A stretch of 64,000 nucleotides of DNA, from contig JAFSIV010000020.1 of the NCBI GenBank assembly GCA_017439585.1, positions 1 to 64,000 of the forward strand. Reading direction: 5' to 3'. Every line of letters begins with the position of its first letter. The stretch's first letter is position 1. Below the pieces are notes generated by a model. That model was not told the origin of the DNA, did no database searches, and worked only from the letters and a program-made list of their open reading frames with translations. Below, one piece after another: positions 54,382-63,145 of the stretch. Position numbers and translations under genes: made by a program. The DNA comes from Clostridia bacterium. GTDB lineage: Bacteria; Bacillota; Clostridia; Oscillospirales; Acutalibacteraceae.

Positions 54382-55305
54382 ATGAGCAACAGTACTTTAA
54401 CTAAAAAGAAAAAGAATATATCGTTAAGTGAAAAATCTGCTTTTATGCTGATTACTTTTCCTTTTGCAAGTTTGTTCTTTGTCTTTAATATTTTGCCGGT
54501 TTTGGCATCAATAGTTTTAAGTTTCTTTGACTATGATATGGTTTCAAACCCAATATTCATAGGAGTTGAAAACTATGCGAGAATGTTTGCAGCCGATGAC
54601 ACCTTCTTAAAGGTTCTCGGAAACACTTTAAAATTCTCTATTGTTGCAGGTCCTGGCGGATTTATATTAGCTTTCGTTTTGGCTTGGATGATTAACGAAT
54701 TTTCAAAGCCGGTTCGCGTAGTGTTAACGTTTATTTTCTATGCGCCCGCGCTTGTTGGTAATGCATATTTTATTTGGACCGTTTTATTCTCAGGTGATAG
54801 CTTAGGTTATTTAAATAACCTGCTTATAAGCTTTGGATTTATTTCAGAGCCTATAAACTGGTTCCAAAACACTACTTATAATATGACAATTCTTATCATA
54901 ATCCAATTATGGATGAGTATGGGTGTTACCTTCCTTTCTAATATTGCAGGTCTTCAAAATGTAAGTGATGAAATGTATGAAGCAGGCGCTATTGACGGTA
55001 TTAAAACCCGTTGGCACGAGCTTTGGTATATCACATTGCCTTCAATGAAGTCGATTTTGTTGTTCGGCGCTGTAATGCAGATTCAGTCTGTATTCTCGGT
55101 TAGCGGACTTATGCAAACATTGGTAGGTTACCCCAGTGTTAACAATTCGGTTGATACGCTTGTATCTTATATTTCCGATATTGGTACTGCCAGATACGAA
55201 ATGGGTTATGCATCAGCTTTATCAGTTATACTGTTCTTGTTGGTATTGGCTTTCCGTTTCGGCATCGGTGCGTTCTTAAACCTTATCGGCAAGAGTGATT
55301 CTTAA
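54382..55305 (+). CDS. sugar ABC transporter permease (MalF type)
   Basis: 307 residues with six membrane helices; EAA loop YEAGAIDGIKTRWHELWYIT. Starts 35 bases after the large binding protein and ends 17 bases before the MalG-type partner. With it forms the membrane channel for the large binding protein. Confidence 0.94.
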   Translation: MSNSTLTKKKKNISLSEKSAFMLITFPFASLFFVFNILPVLASIVLSFFDYDMVSNPIFIGVENYARMFAADDTFLKVLGNTLKFSIVAGPGGFILAFVLAWMINEFSKPVRVVLTFIFYAPALVGNAYFIWTVLFSGDSLGYLNNLLISFGFISEPINWFQNTTYNMTILIIIQLWMSMGVTFLSNIAGLQNVSDEMYEAGAIDGIKTRWHELWYITLPSMKSILLFGAVMQIQSVFSVSGLMQTLVGYPSVNNSVDTLVSYISDIGTARYEMGYASALSVILFLLVLAFRFGIGAFLNLIGKSDS

Positions 55306-55322
55306 AAGGGGAGGAAAAATAA

Positions 55323-56183
55323 ATGGCAAAAAAAGCGCAGTATAGGCGTTATACACGTTCAACAGCAGGAAATATTGCTTATTTTTCATTACTTTTCCTT
55401 GCCGGAGCGTTCACGATTTTACCTTTGATTTATTGTGTTATCACATCTTTTAAACCGCTTGACGAGCTATTAATATTCCCACCCAGATTCTTTGTTAGAC
55501 GTCCAACTCTTTCAAATTATCTCGAATTACCCTCTTTGTTAGGTAAAATTCAGGTTCCTGTTTCAAGATATTTCTTTAACAGTATATTTATAGCTGTTGC
55601 GGGTACAGGTCTTCATATTATTGCAGCCTCTCTTGCAGCATTTGCTTTTTCAAAGTCAAGAATGAAGAGTTGGAGTATTTTATTCTTGATTATTCAAATA
55701 ATGTTGCTTTATAACAGTGTTACTTTAAGTGTTCCCCAATACTTGATTTTCACAAAGCTTCGAATGGTAGATACATATTGGGTATATATTTTACCTGCAA
55801 TTCCATCGGCGGTTGGTTGCTTCCTTATGAAGCAGTTTATTGATGTTTCGGTTCCTGATGCACTCTTGGAAGCCGCAAGAATAGACGGTGCAGGCGTTAT
55901 AAGAATGTATTATAAGATTGTTATGCCAATCTTAAAACCGGCTTGGATGACAATTATGCTTTTGTCTTTCCAAACTATGTGGACTGTAATACCCAGCGGA
56001 ACAATTTTTAGCGAGCAGTTAAAAACCTTACCGCAGGTTATGAGTTCGATTTCAGCAGGTGGTATTGCCCGTTCAGGTAGTGCGATGGCAATAACCGTAA
56101 TTTTGATGATACCTCCGATTCTTGTTTTTATGGTTACTCAAAGTAACGTTATGGAAACAATGAGTACATCGGGTATTAAGTAG
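55323..56183 (+). CDS. sugar ABC transporter permease (MalG type)
   Basis: 286 residues, six membrane helices; EAA loop LEAARIDGAGVIRMYYKIVM. ATG is preceded by GGGGAGGA. No ATP-binding subunit follows; a shared MsmX-type ATPase is presumably encoded elsewhere. Confidence 0.94.
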   Translation: MAKKAQYRRYTRSTAGNIAYFSLLFLAGAFTILPLIYCVITSFKPLDELLIFPPRFFVRRPTLSNYLELPSLLGKIQVPVSRYFFNSIFIAVAGTGLHIIAASLAAFAFSKSRMKSWSILFLIIQIMLLYNSVTLSVPQYLIFTKLRMVDTYWVYILPAIPSAVGCFLMKQFIDVSVPDALLEAARIDGAGVIRMYYKIVMPILKPAWMTIMLLSFQTMWTVIPSGTIFSEQLKTLPQVMSSISAGGIARSGSAMAITVILMIPPILVFMVTQSNVMETMSTSGIK

Positions 56184-56193
56184 TTGATTCCAT

Positions 56194-58335
56194 ATGGAAG
56201 GATTGTGGAATGGTTTGAAAAAAATAGTTTCAATTTTACTTGTTATCTTAGTTATATTTTCGCTAGGGGTTACTGTATCAGCTAACCCCACAGATTCTTT
56301 CGTTCATGAGGATACTGAGTCCGGTGGGGTTGAATCTGTGTTATCGCAGGAAATGTATCATGCAACAAAGGTTATCTCTGCCGGTTCTTTAGGACTTGAA
56401 AAGAGCTTATCAGGTATGACCGATTTTTGCACCGATAAGGATGGCAACGTTTATGTTTTGGTATCCAACTGGTCGCAAATAGTTGTTTTAAATAAAGATT
56501 ATTCGCTTAATCGCGTTTTAAAGCTAACTGATGAAACCGGAAGCTCGATGTTTTTCACCGGTGCACAGGGAATTTTTGTTGATAAAGACAATAAGATTTA
56601 TGTTTGCGATACAAACAGTTCAAGAATTTTGATTGCGGATACAAACGGTGTTGTTATTGATACCTGGGGAGCACCCGAATCAGATTTAATTCCTGAGGAT
56701 TTCTTTTATCAGCCTTGCAGAATTGTAAGAAATGATAAGGGTTATACATATATTTTAAGCTTAGGTTGTTATTACGGTGCCTTGCTTTATTCGCCCGACC
56801 ATAAGTTTTTAGGCTTTTACGGTGCTAACAATGTTGAAGCTACCGCATTAGATACTCTTTCATATTTATGGGAGCGTTTAACCCAAACCGAAGAGAAGAA
56901 ATCTCTCTCGGTTAAAACCCTGCCTTATTCTTTTGTTGATTTATGCTTAGATTCTGAGGACTTTATGCTTACTTGTACCGGTAAAACCGAAGAGGATGTA
57001 AACGGTACGGGACAAATTCGCAAGCTTTCTCCCACCGGCGAAAACATTATGTTTAAACGCCAAACAAACGGTGAATCTTTATCTGCTAATAGTATAAACT
57101 TCCTTGAAGAAAAGGTTACTGTGAGCTATGGTAAGAAGCGAACTCAAAATATCGTTTCAATAGATGTTGATGAAGATGACTTTATTTATGCTTTGGATTC
57201 GCAAAAAGGCTTCATTTATATTTATGACGATGAATGTAATATGATATGTGGTTTCGGAGGCGGTGGCGACCGTTCAAAGAGACTTAGTGTTTTTGATAAT
57301 GCATCTGCTCTAGCTGTTTGCGGAACTGATATTTTAGTTGCTGACATGGATTCACAGACTATTACTGTATTTGAGCTTACCGAATATGGTAGTCTTTTGA
57401 AAAAAGCTCAATGTATTTATTTAGACGGTGAATATTTAGAGGCTAAACCTCTTTGGGAAGAGGTAAACCGTAGAAATAAGAACTGTCAGTTAGCATATAG
57501 AGGTTTGGCAATCGCTTATTTAAGTGAAGGCGATTATGAAAACGCATTAGAGTGTGCCAGACTCGGCCTTGATTATACTGTTTATGATTTGGCTTGGAAA
57601 GTAATCAAAAATGAGTTTATGCTTGATAATTTCTTATGGATATTTATTATAGCAGTTGCTTTAATCGGCGGTTTGGTTGCATTCCTCATTATTAAAAAGC
57701 GTAAAAATTTGGTTCTTATTAAAAATGCTTATGTTAAAACGGCGCTTTCCTCAACAATTCACCCATTTAAAGCATTTGAAGAAATCAAATATAAACAAAT
57801 GGGCTCTGTTTTAATAGGTAGTGTTATATTATTCCTTTATTATATAGCAAATGTATTGAAAGAAACCGGTTCAGGCTTCCTTGCTACCACGGTTGATATA
57901 AATAAATACAATACAATTTATACCGTAATAGAGACCATAGGTATTGTTTTGCTTTGGTCGGTTTGTAACTGGCTTATAACCTCTTCGTTTGACGGAAAAG
58001 GTAATTTCAAAGAGGTATTTATTGCAACAACATATTCTTTAATACCGTTAACATTGTTTACATTTATTAGAGTTATTCTTTCTCATATGGTATCTATGTC
58101 GGGACTTAAAATAGTTGATGCTGTTGGAATAGTTGTTCTTATATTAACCTTCTTCTTGTTATGTATTGCAATTATGGCGGTTCACGAATACGACTTCTTT
58201 AAGTTCCTTTCAACTTCAATCGTTACAGTATTATTTATGATTCTTGTGGCTTTCGTTATTTTTGTTGTTGGCATATTATTGCAACAGGTTGGCGAATTCT
58301 TCACTTCAATTTTCACAGAAATTTTTTACAGATAG
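56194..58335 (+). CDS. NHL-propeller / TPR / YIP1 membrane protein
   Basis: 713 residues. A signal-like N-terminus (VSILLVILVIFSLGVTVSAN), an extracellular NHL-type propeller of about 350 residues (FCTDKDGNVYVLVSNWSQI; GIFVDKDNKIYVCDTNSSR; IDVDEDDFIYALDSQKGFIY), a TPR pair (YLDGEYLEAKPLWEEVNRR; YRGLAIAYLSEGDYENALE), one transmembrane helix, and a C-terminal YIP1 domain of five helices. The start is uncertain: ATG 56194 has no good ribosome-binding site and TTG codons at 56203 or 56215 are alternatives. It is placed between permeases and the DUF5696 gene, an arrangement also known in other Firmicutes; a sensor or scaffold for the transporter is likely (inference). Confidence 0.8.
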   Translation: MEGLWNGLKKIVSILLVILVIFSLGVTVSANPTDSFVHEDTESGGVESVLSQEMYHATKVISAGSLGLEKSLSGMTDFCTDKDGNVYVLVSNWSQIVVLNKDYSLNRVLKLTDETGSSMFFTGAQGIFVDKDNKIYVCDTNSSRILIADTNGVVIDTWGAPESDLIPEDFFYQPCRIVRNDKGYTYILSLGCYYGALLYSPDHKFLGFYGANNVEATALDTLSYLWERLTQTEEKKSLSVKTLPYSFVDLCLDSEDFMLTCTGKTEEDVNGTGQIRKLSPTGENIMFKRQTNGESLSANSINFLEEKVTVSYGKKRTQNIVSIDVDEDDFIYALDSQKGFIYIYDDECNMICGFGGGGDRSKRLSVFDNASALAVCGTDILVADMDSQTITVFELTEYGSLLKKAQCIYLDGEYLEAKPLWEEVNRRNKNCQLAYRGLAIAYLSEGDYENALECARLGLDYTVYDLAWKVIKNEFMLDNFLWIFIIAVALIGGLVAFLIIKKRKNLVLIKNAYVKTALSSTIHPFKAFEEIKYKQMGSVLIGSVILFLYYIANVLKETGSGFLATTVDINKYNTIYTVIETIGIVLLWSVCNWLITSSFDGKGNFKEVFIATTYSLIPLTLFTFIRVILSHMVSMSGLKIVDAVGIVVLILTFFLLCIAIMAVHEYDFFKFLSTSIVTVLFMILVAFVIFVVGILLQQVGEFFTSIFTEIFYR

Positions 58336-58353
58336 TTTAGGAGGATGAGAATA

Positions 58354-60549
58354 ATGAAATTTAGAAAAATATGTTCAGTATTATCCGCCCTCCTAATAAC
58401 AGTATCTGTTTTATCAGGCTGTGGTTCAAAGAATAATACAGGAGTAAAGTATAACAAAAATCCTGAAATTAATAGCCTTTCTTCCAAAACTATCGCTGAA
58501 AATGATAATTTAAAGTTGGATTATTTGGATGATTTGAAGGGAATAACCGTAACCGATAAGATTACCGGTAAAGTTTGGTCTAATCTTGATAAAGATGAGG
58601 CAGGCAATTTTGTTGTTTCTTCTACATTAGATATAAATGTTCAGGATATGGAGTTTTACAAAAGCGAAGGTACTTCAAGCGATACTCTTGTTGAACAAAA
58701 CAAGATAAATGTTAAAGAAATTGATAATGGATTAGAGTTTACATATTATTTTGATGAATACGGTATTTCTATTCCGGTTTCTTATACACTTGTAAAAGAT
58801 TCTTTAAAAATTTCGATAAATGGTTCGAAAATTGCAGAATCAAAAGAAAAATACAGATTGGTTTCGGTAACTCCGTCTTCTCGTTTTTGTACTGTAAAAG
58901 ACGGTTCGGATGAAAACTATATTTTCTTACCTATCGGCAACGGAGCTGTTTCAATAGCTAACGATTCACCTGATGGCACTAAGTCATACGATATTGGTCC
59001 TGATAACTATGTAGCTATCAATCCTTTCTCAAACGTTAATTTGCCCAGTACCGCAAGAATGCCTGTTTATGGCGTTAAAGACGGTAATAGTGCTGTTTTC
59101 TGTATAGCAGAGGAGACTCCGGGTTCGGTTGGTATTATATCATCTGCCGGAAGCGGCGATTCTGATTATTCAAGTGTTAAGCCAAATATTTTCTTGGTTG
59201 ACTATGACTATACGTTTGGAAAAGCCGAAAATTCCCCCGAGGTAAGACACCTTTCTGAACGCACACAGGATGTTATAACAATTGGTTGCTATTTCTTGCA
59301 AAATGAAAAAGCAAATTATATGGGTATGGCAGAGTGTTTCAGAAACTATTTGCAGAAAAATGAATTTTTAGAGACTTCTGAATTTAAAAATTCTCCTTAT
59401 TCGGTAAATATCTTGGGCGGCGTTTTATCAACAACATCAATTTTAGGTATTCCGGTTAAAACTGTTAAGACTTTAACAACAATTAATCGTGCCAAGGATA
59501 TGATTGATGAATTGTCCAAACTAACATCATATAACCCAACGGTTTGTTTATCAGGCTTTGGAGAATCAGGAATTAATGCAGGTGAGATTGCCGGCGGATT
59601 TGAAATCAATTCAAAACTAGGGGATAAAAAAGATATAGCCAGCATAGAAAAATATGCTGCTAAAAATGGTATTTCGCTTTTTACCGATTTTGAAATGACA
59701 AAATTTAGCGAATCGGGAAGCGGTTTCTCCTATAAAAAGGATTCGGCAAAAACTGCAATGATTCATACTGCAGATAAGAGCGGATATACAGTTCCGCTTC
59801 GCGAAGCTAGCGCTAATGATACCTATCGTGTTCTTTCAAGAGGTAAACAGGGTAAGGTTGTTGAAAAATTAATAAAGAAAACCGATAAATTAGGAATATC
59901 TGCTGTTAATTTCTCAACTCTCGGCTCGGTTACTTATTCTGATTATAATAAAAATGACCTTTATTCGCTTTCAAGCAGAACCGAAAGTGATGTTAAGAAG
60001 TATATTAAAGAGTTTAATAAGAGTGGTAAAAAGGTAAGCGGAAAGGCTGCGGCTTATTTTGCATCAGGCCTTATGGACGCAGTTTTTGACGTTGATGTTA
60101 TAGGCGACGGTCATTATTCCTTTGATTATCATGTGCCATTCTATCAGATGGTATTTTCGGATGTTACACCGCTTTATACAACCGCTTTAAATATCTCATC
60201 AAATCCTGAGGAATTGATGGCTTATGCGGCATCCTCGGGTGTTGGTATTAATTTTACCTTGATAGATCAATTTGATATTACCTATATGGAAACAAATAAG
60301 GAAAAGCTTTATGCTTGCGATTATGAAGGCAATAAAGACCGCATTAAGTCTTATGTTGCAAAGTTCGCAGAAGTATATGAAGCTACAAGTGGTTCCAGAA
60401 TAGTTAACTATGAGATAGCTGATAATGGCGTTACTGTTACAACCTTTGAAAACGGTAGTGTGGTTTATGCAAATCATTCCTCTAAGAGTGTTGATTCAGC
60501 TGTCGGCGCATTAAAGGGCTATGAGTTTAAGTTAGGGGGCGAGAAGTAA
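58354..60549 (+). CDS. DUF5696 lipoprotein, glycoside-hydrolase-like
   Basis: 731 residues. Lipobox VLSGC (Cys23). The N-terminal beta-sandwich (DYLDDLKGITVTDKITGKVW; YIFLPIGNGAVSI; ARMPVYGVKDGNSAVFCIAE) resembles the mutarotase-like domain before GH barrels; the middle (VCLSGFGESGINAGEIAGGF; FSTLGSVTYSDYNKND; FDYHVPFYQMVFSDVTPLYT) reads like a TIM barrel; the end (TTFENGSVVYANHSSKSVDS) like a small C-terminal beta domain of glycosidases. DUF5696 has no assigned activity; a surface glycosidase is inferred from architecture. ATG 58354 is used because AGGAGG abuts ATG 58345. Its stop overlaps the next start by one base. Confidence 0.85.
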   Translation: MKFRKICSVLSALLITVSVLSGCGSKNNTGVKYNKNPEINSLSSKTIAENDNLKLDYLDDLKGITVTDKITGKVWSNLDKDEAGNFVVSSTLDINVQDMEFYKSEGTSSDTLVEQNKINVKEIDNGLEFTYYFDEYGISIPVSYTLVKDSLKISINGSKIAESKEKYRLVSVTPSSRFCTVKDGSDENYIFLPIGNGAVSIANDSPDGTKSYDIGPDNYVAINPFSNVNLPSTARMPVYGVKDGNSAVFCIAEETPGSVGIISSAGSGDSDYSSVKPNIFLVDYDYTFGKAENSPEVRHLSERTQDVITIGCYFLQNEKANYMGMAECFRNYLQKNEFLETSEFKNSPYSVNILGGVLSTTSILGIPVKTVKTLTTINRAKDMIDELSKLTSYNPTVCLSGFGESGINAGEIAGGFEINSKLGDKKDIASIEKYAAKNGISLFTDFEMTKFSESGSGFSYKKDSAKTAMIHTADKSGYTVPLREASANDTYRVLSRGKQGKVVEKLIKKTDKLGISAVNFSTLGSVTYSDYNKNDLYSLSSRTESDVKKYIKEFNKSGKKVSGKAAAYFASGLMDAVFDVDVIGDGHYSFDYHVPFYQMVFSDVTPLYTTALNISSNPEELMAYAASSGVGINFTLIDQFDITYMETNKEKLYACDYEGNKDRIKSYVAKFAEVYEATSGSRIVNYEIADNGVTVTTFENGSVVYANHSSKSVDSAVGALKGYEFKLGGEK

Positions 60550-61439
60550 TGAAGCAAAAAAAAGCAAAGGGAATTGAATCTCTAAGACGAAGATACGGTT
60601 ATTCTTTTGTAGCTCATTGGATTATAGGTTTGATTACTTTCTTCTTCATCCCCTTGATTTTTTCAATCTGGTATTCTTTTAGTGATGTATCACTTGGTGA
60701 CTCTGGATTTATATTAGACTTTATAGGCTTTGAAAACTATAAAGTAGCATTAATGGAAGACCCTGAATATTTAGACATGGTTAGAGACTCTATCGGTTCA
60801 ATGTTTTATTCATTGCCGATGATAGTATCTTTAAGTCTTATTTTGGCGGTGCTTTTAAATCAAAAGTATTATGGCAGAACGATAATGCGTATTATCTTCT
60901 TCTTACCTGTTATAATTGAATCTTCGGTTATAGTTCGTTTGCTTTCCGACCCGTCAATCAATGCTCCTATTTTCAATTTTAGCACTGAGGGTCAAGGTTT
61001 TGTTAATTATGATTTGATATTTGCTAATCTTAATTTACCTCCGCAAATTACCGAATTTTTAACCTTCTTCTTATCTAATACCGTTTCTCTTACTTGGGGC
61101 TGCGGTGTGCAAATTATTCTTTTCCTTGCAGGACTTCAAGGAATTCCTGATTCCTTATATGAGGTTTCTAAGATAGAAGGAGCTAATAAATGGGATGAAT
61201 TCTGGAGAATAACTGTTCCAATGCTAAGACATGTATTGTTGCTCGTTATTATCTATACAATGATTTCTCAATTTACAAATTCTAACAACAAGGTTCTTAG
61301 TACTTCACTTGGATTAATGAAGGATATGCAATATGATATGGCGGCTGCAATGCTATGGTTCTATTTTGTAATCGTTTTGGCGGTTATAGGTTTAGTATTG
61401 GTGCTTTATAATCGTTATTGCTTAAAGAAGTGGGATTAG
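60549..61439 (+). CDS. sugar ABC transporter permease (MalF type)
   Basis: 296 residues, six membrane helices; EAA loop LYEVSKIEGANKWDEFWRIT. Translationally coupled to the DUF5696 gene (TAATG). No MalG partner is adjacent; the MalG-type gene at 42259 with its binding protein at 43248 is the obvious counterpart. Confidence 0.93.
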   Translation: MKQKKAKGIESLRRRYGYSFVAHWIIGLITFFFIPLIFSIWYSFSDVSLGDSGFILDFIGFENYKVALMEDPEYLDMVRDSIGSMFYSLPMIVSLSLILAVLLNQKYYGRTIMRIIFFLPVIIESSVIVRLLSDPSINAPIFNFSTEGQGFVNYDLIFANLNLPPQITEFLTFFLSNTVSLTWGCGVQIILFLAGLQGIPDSLYEVSKIEGANKWDEFWRITVPMLRHVLLLVIIYTMISQFTNSNNKVLSTSLGLMKDMQYDMAAAMLWFYFVIVLAVIGLVLVLYNRYCLKKWD

Positions 61440-61478
61440 AGGATACTCTTAACTATAAAAATTTAAAGGAGTGTAACC

Positions 61479-63107
61479 ATGAAAAAAATTATAGCGTTAA
61501 TTTTAGCTCTATTATTGCTTATCTTTTGCTGCGGTTGTAAAGATAAAGAAGAAACTGTTAGTAAAAAACCTACTAAAAGTGAAACAACCCAAACCGACGA
61601 AAGCAATGATGCTGCAAGTGATGAATATTGCTTAGCGGTTGTTGATACTACTTATCCATTCAATGAATGGATGGAGGAAGAAGAGGAAGTAGAGGAAGAA
61701 AAGGGTTATGTGATTGAAAAGATCGTAAAAACTCTTGATACTAAGTGGTATGGAGGAAATACGGCTCTTAAATCAAGTAAATCCGATAAAGAGGCTACTG
61801 CTCTTCGAAACAGCATTTTAAATGCTAAAAATACCGATGTTTCTAAGATAAAAGGAACAGTTTTCTATGTTTCTCCAAAAGGAAACAATCAAAATGACGG
61901 TAGATCACCCGCAACCGCTGTTCGAGATACGAATGCTGATATTTTCAGAATGGGCGATGTAATGTCAGGCGATGCGGTTTTATTTGAACGTGGGGGCTTA
62001 TGGCGCTTAACCTCTACATTTAATTGTGAAGAAGGCGTAACCTACGGTTCTTATGGAACAGGATATAAGCCAATGTTATATGCTTCTCCGCAAAACTTTG
62101 CTGACCCATCTGTTTGGATTCCAAGTAATTTAAAGAATGTTTGGAAATTAACCGTTGCTGATACTGATATCGGTATGGTTGCTTTCAATTATGGTGAATT
62201 AGTAGGTGTTAAGAAGCTTAACGGCTTAGTTTCTTTGGAAACGAACGGAGACTATTATTACAATAAAGGCGAGGATACCCTTTATGTCTATTGTGATAAG
62301 GGTAATCCCGGAAGGATTTATGAAAATATCGAGGTTGGTTTGAGATTCCCGATTATCACAGCAGGTTACCCGGGTATAGTTATTGATAACCTTTGCCTTA
62401 AATATACAGGAACCTTCGGTATTTATATGTATAATGGTAGTAACACAGTTATTTCTAACTGCGAGATAGGCTTTATTGGCGGTGCTATTCAAAGCGGCAC
62501 TTTGAGATACGGCAACGGAATACAGTCTTGGAACGGCGCTGAAAATCAGTTAGTTGAGAACAACTGGATTTATCAGGTATATGATGCCGGTATTACATGG
62601 CAGGGTGATTACAGTTATCTACCTGAGTATGGCGATATTTATAAGAATATCACTTATAGAAACAATTTAATGGAATATTGCACTTATTCATTTGAGTGGT
62701 GGCATTCTAATAATGGTGCTTCATATAGTTCTCCTGCAACAGTTCAAAATTTCAGATTATTAAATAATATTAGCCGTTTTGCAGGTTTTGGTCAGGGTGC
62801 TCAGCGTCCCGACTTCTCAGGATGTCATATTATGGGCTTCCAGCATCAGTTCCCAACAGCAAAAGGCAATGAAATTTCAGGAAACATTTTTGATAGATGT
62901 GCCGATAAAATGGTTGACTGGAGAATTCAGTCTGCCGCAAATAACGGTGAATGGAATATCAGAAACAATACATGGTATCAATCAAAAGCTAAGACAAATA
63001 CTGTTTTAGTATATGGTGGTTGGGAAAGCGCAACTAATCAGGATTCGCTTGCAAATGCTGTAAAAGTTTTTGATAAAAATCCTGCAAAGGTTGAATGGAT
63101 TTCATAA
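61479..63107 (+). CDS. beta-helix lipoprotein (paralogue 3)
   Basis: 542 residues. Lipoprotein signal LIFCCGC (Cys20), an acidic linker (WMEEEEEVEEEKG), then the beta-helix family seen at 39714: GDAVLFERGGLWRLTS, VTYGSYGTGYKPMLYAS, ISNCEIGFIGGAIQ, RYGNGIQSW, NNWIYQVYDAGITWQ, SFEWWHSNNG. Identical landmarks with the signal-less paralogue 1 indicate the same fold and probably the same substrate class, acting at the cell surface here. Confidence 0.85.
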   Translation: MKKIIALILALLLLIFCCGCKDKEETVSKKPTKSETTQTDESNDAASDEYCLAVVDTTYPFNEWMEEEEEVEEEKGYVIEKIVKTLDTKWYGGNTALKSSKSDKEATALRNSILNAKNTDVSKIKGTVFYVSPKGNNQNDGRSPATAVRDTNADIFRMGDVMSGDAVLFERGGLWRLTSTFNCEEGVTYGSYGTGYKPMLYASPQNFADPSVWIPSNLKNVWKLTVADTDIGMVAFNYGELVGVKKLNGLVSLETNGDYYYNKGEDTLYVYCDKGNPGRIYENIEVGLRFPIITAGYPGIVIDNLCLKYTGTFGIYMYNGSNTVISNCEIGFIGGAIQSGTLRYGNGIQSWNGAENQLVENNWIYQVYDAGITWQGDYSYLPEYGDIYKNITYRNNLMEYCTYSFEWWHSNNGASYSSPATVQNFRLLNNISRFAGFGQGAQRPDFSGCHIMGFQHQFPTAKGNEISGNIFDRCADKMVDWRIQSAANNGEWNIRNNTWYQSKAKTNTVLVYGGWESATNQDSLANAVKVFDKNPAKVEWIS

Positions 63108-63145
63108 ATTATGGAATTTGATATAATTATATAAGGAGAAATGTT

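Noticed and set aside
61640..61720. Frameshift or low-complexity error in the lipoprotein linker
   Set aside because: The Glu-rich linker is in frame between a good lipobox and a good beta-helix domain, so it is a genuine spacer.
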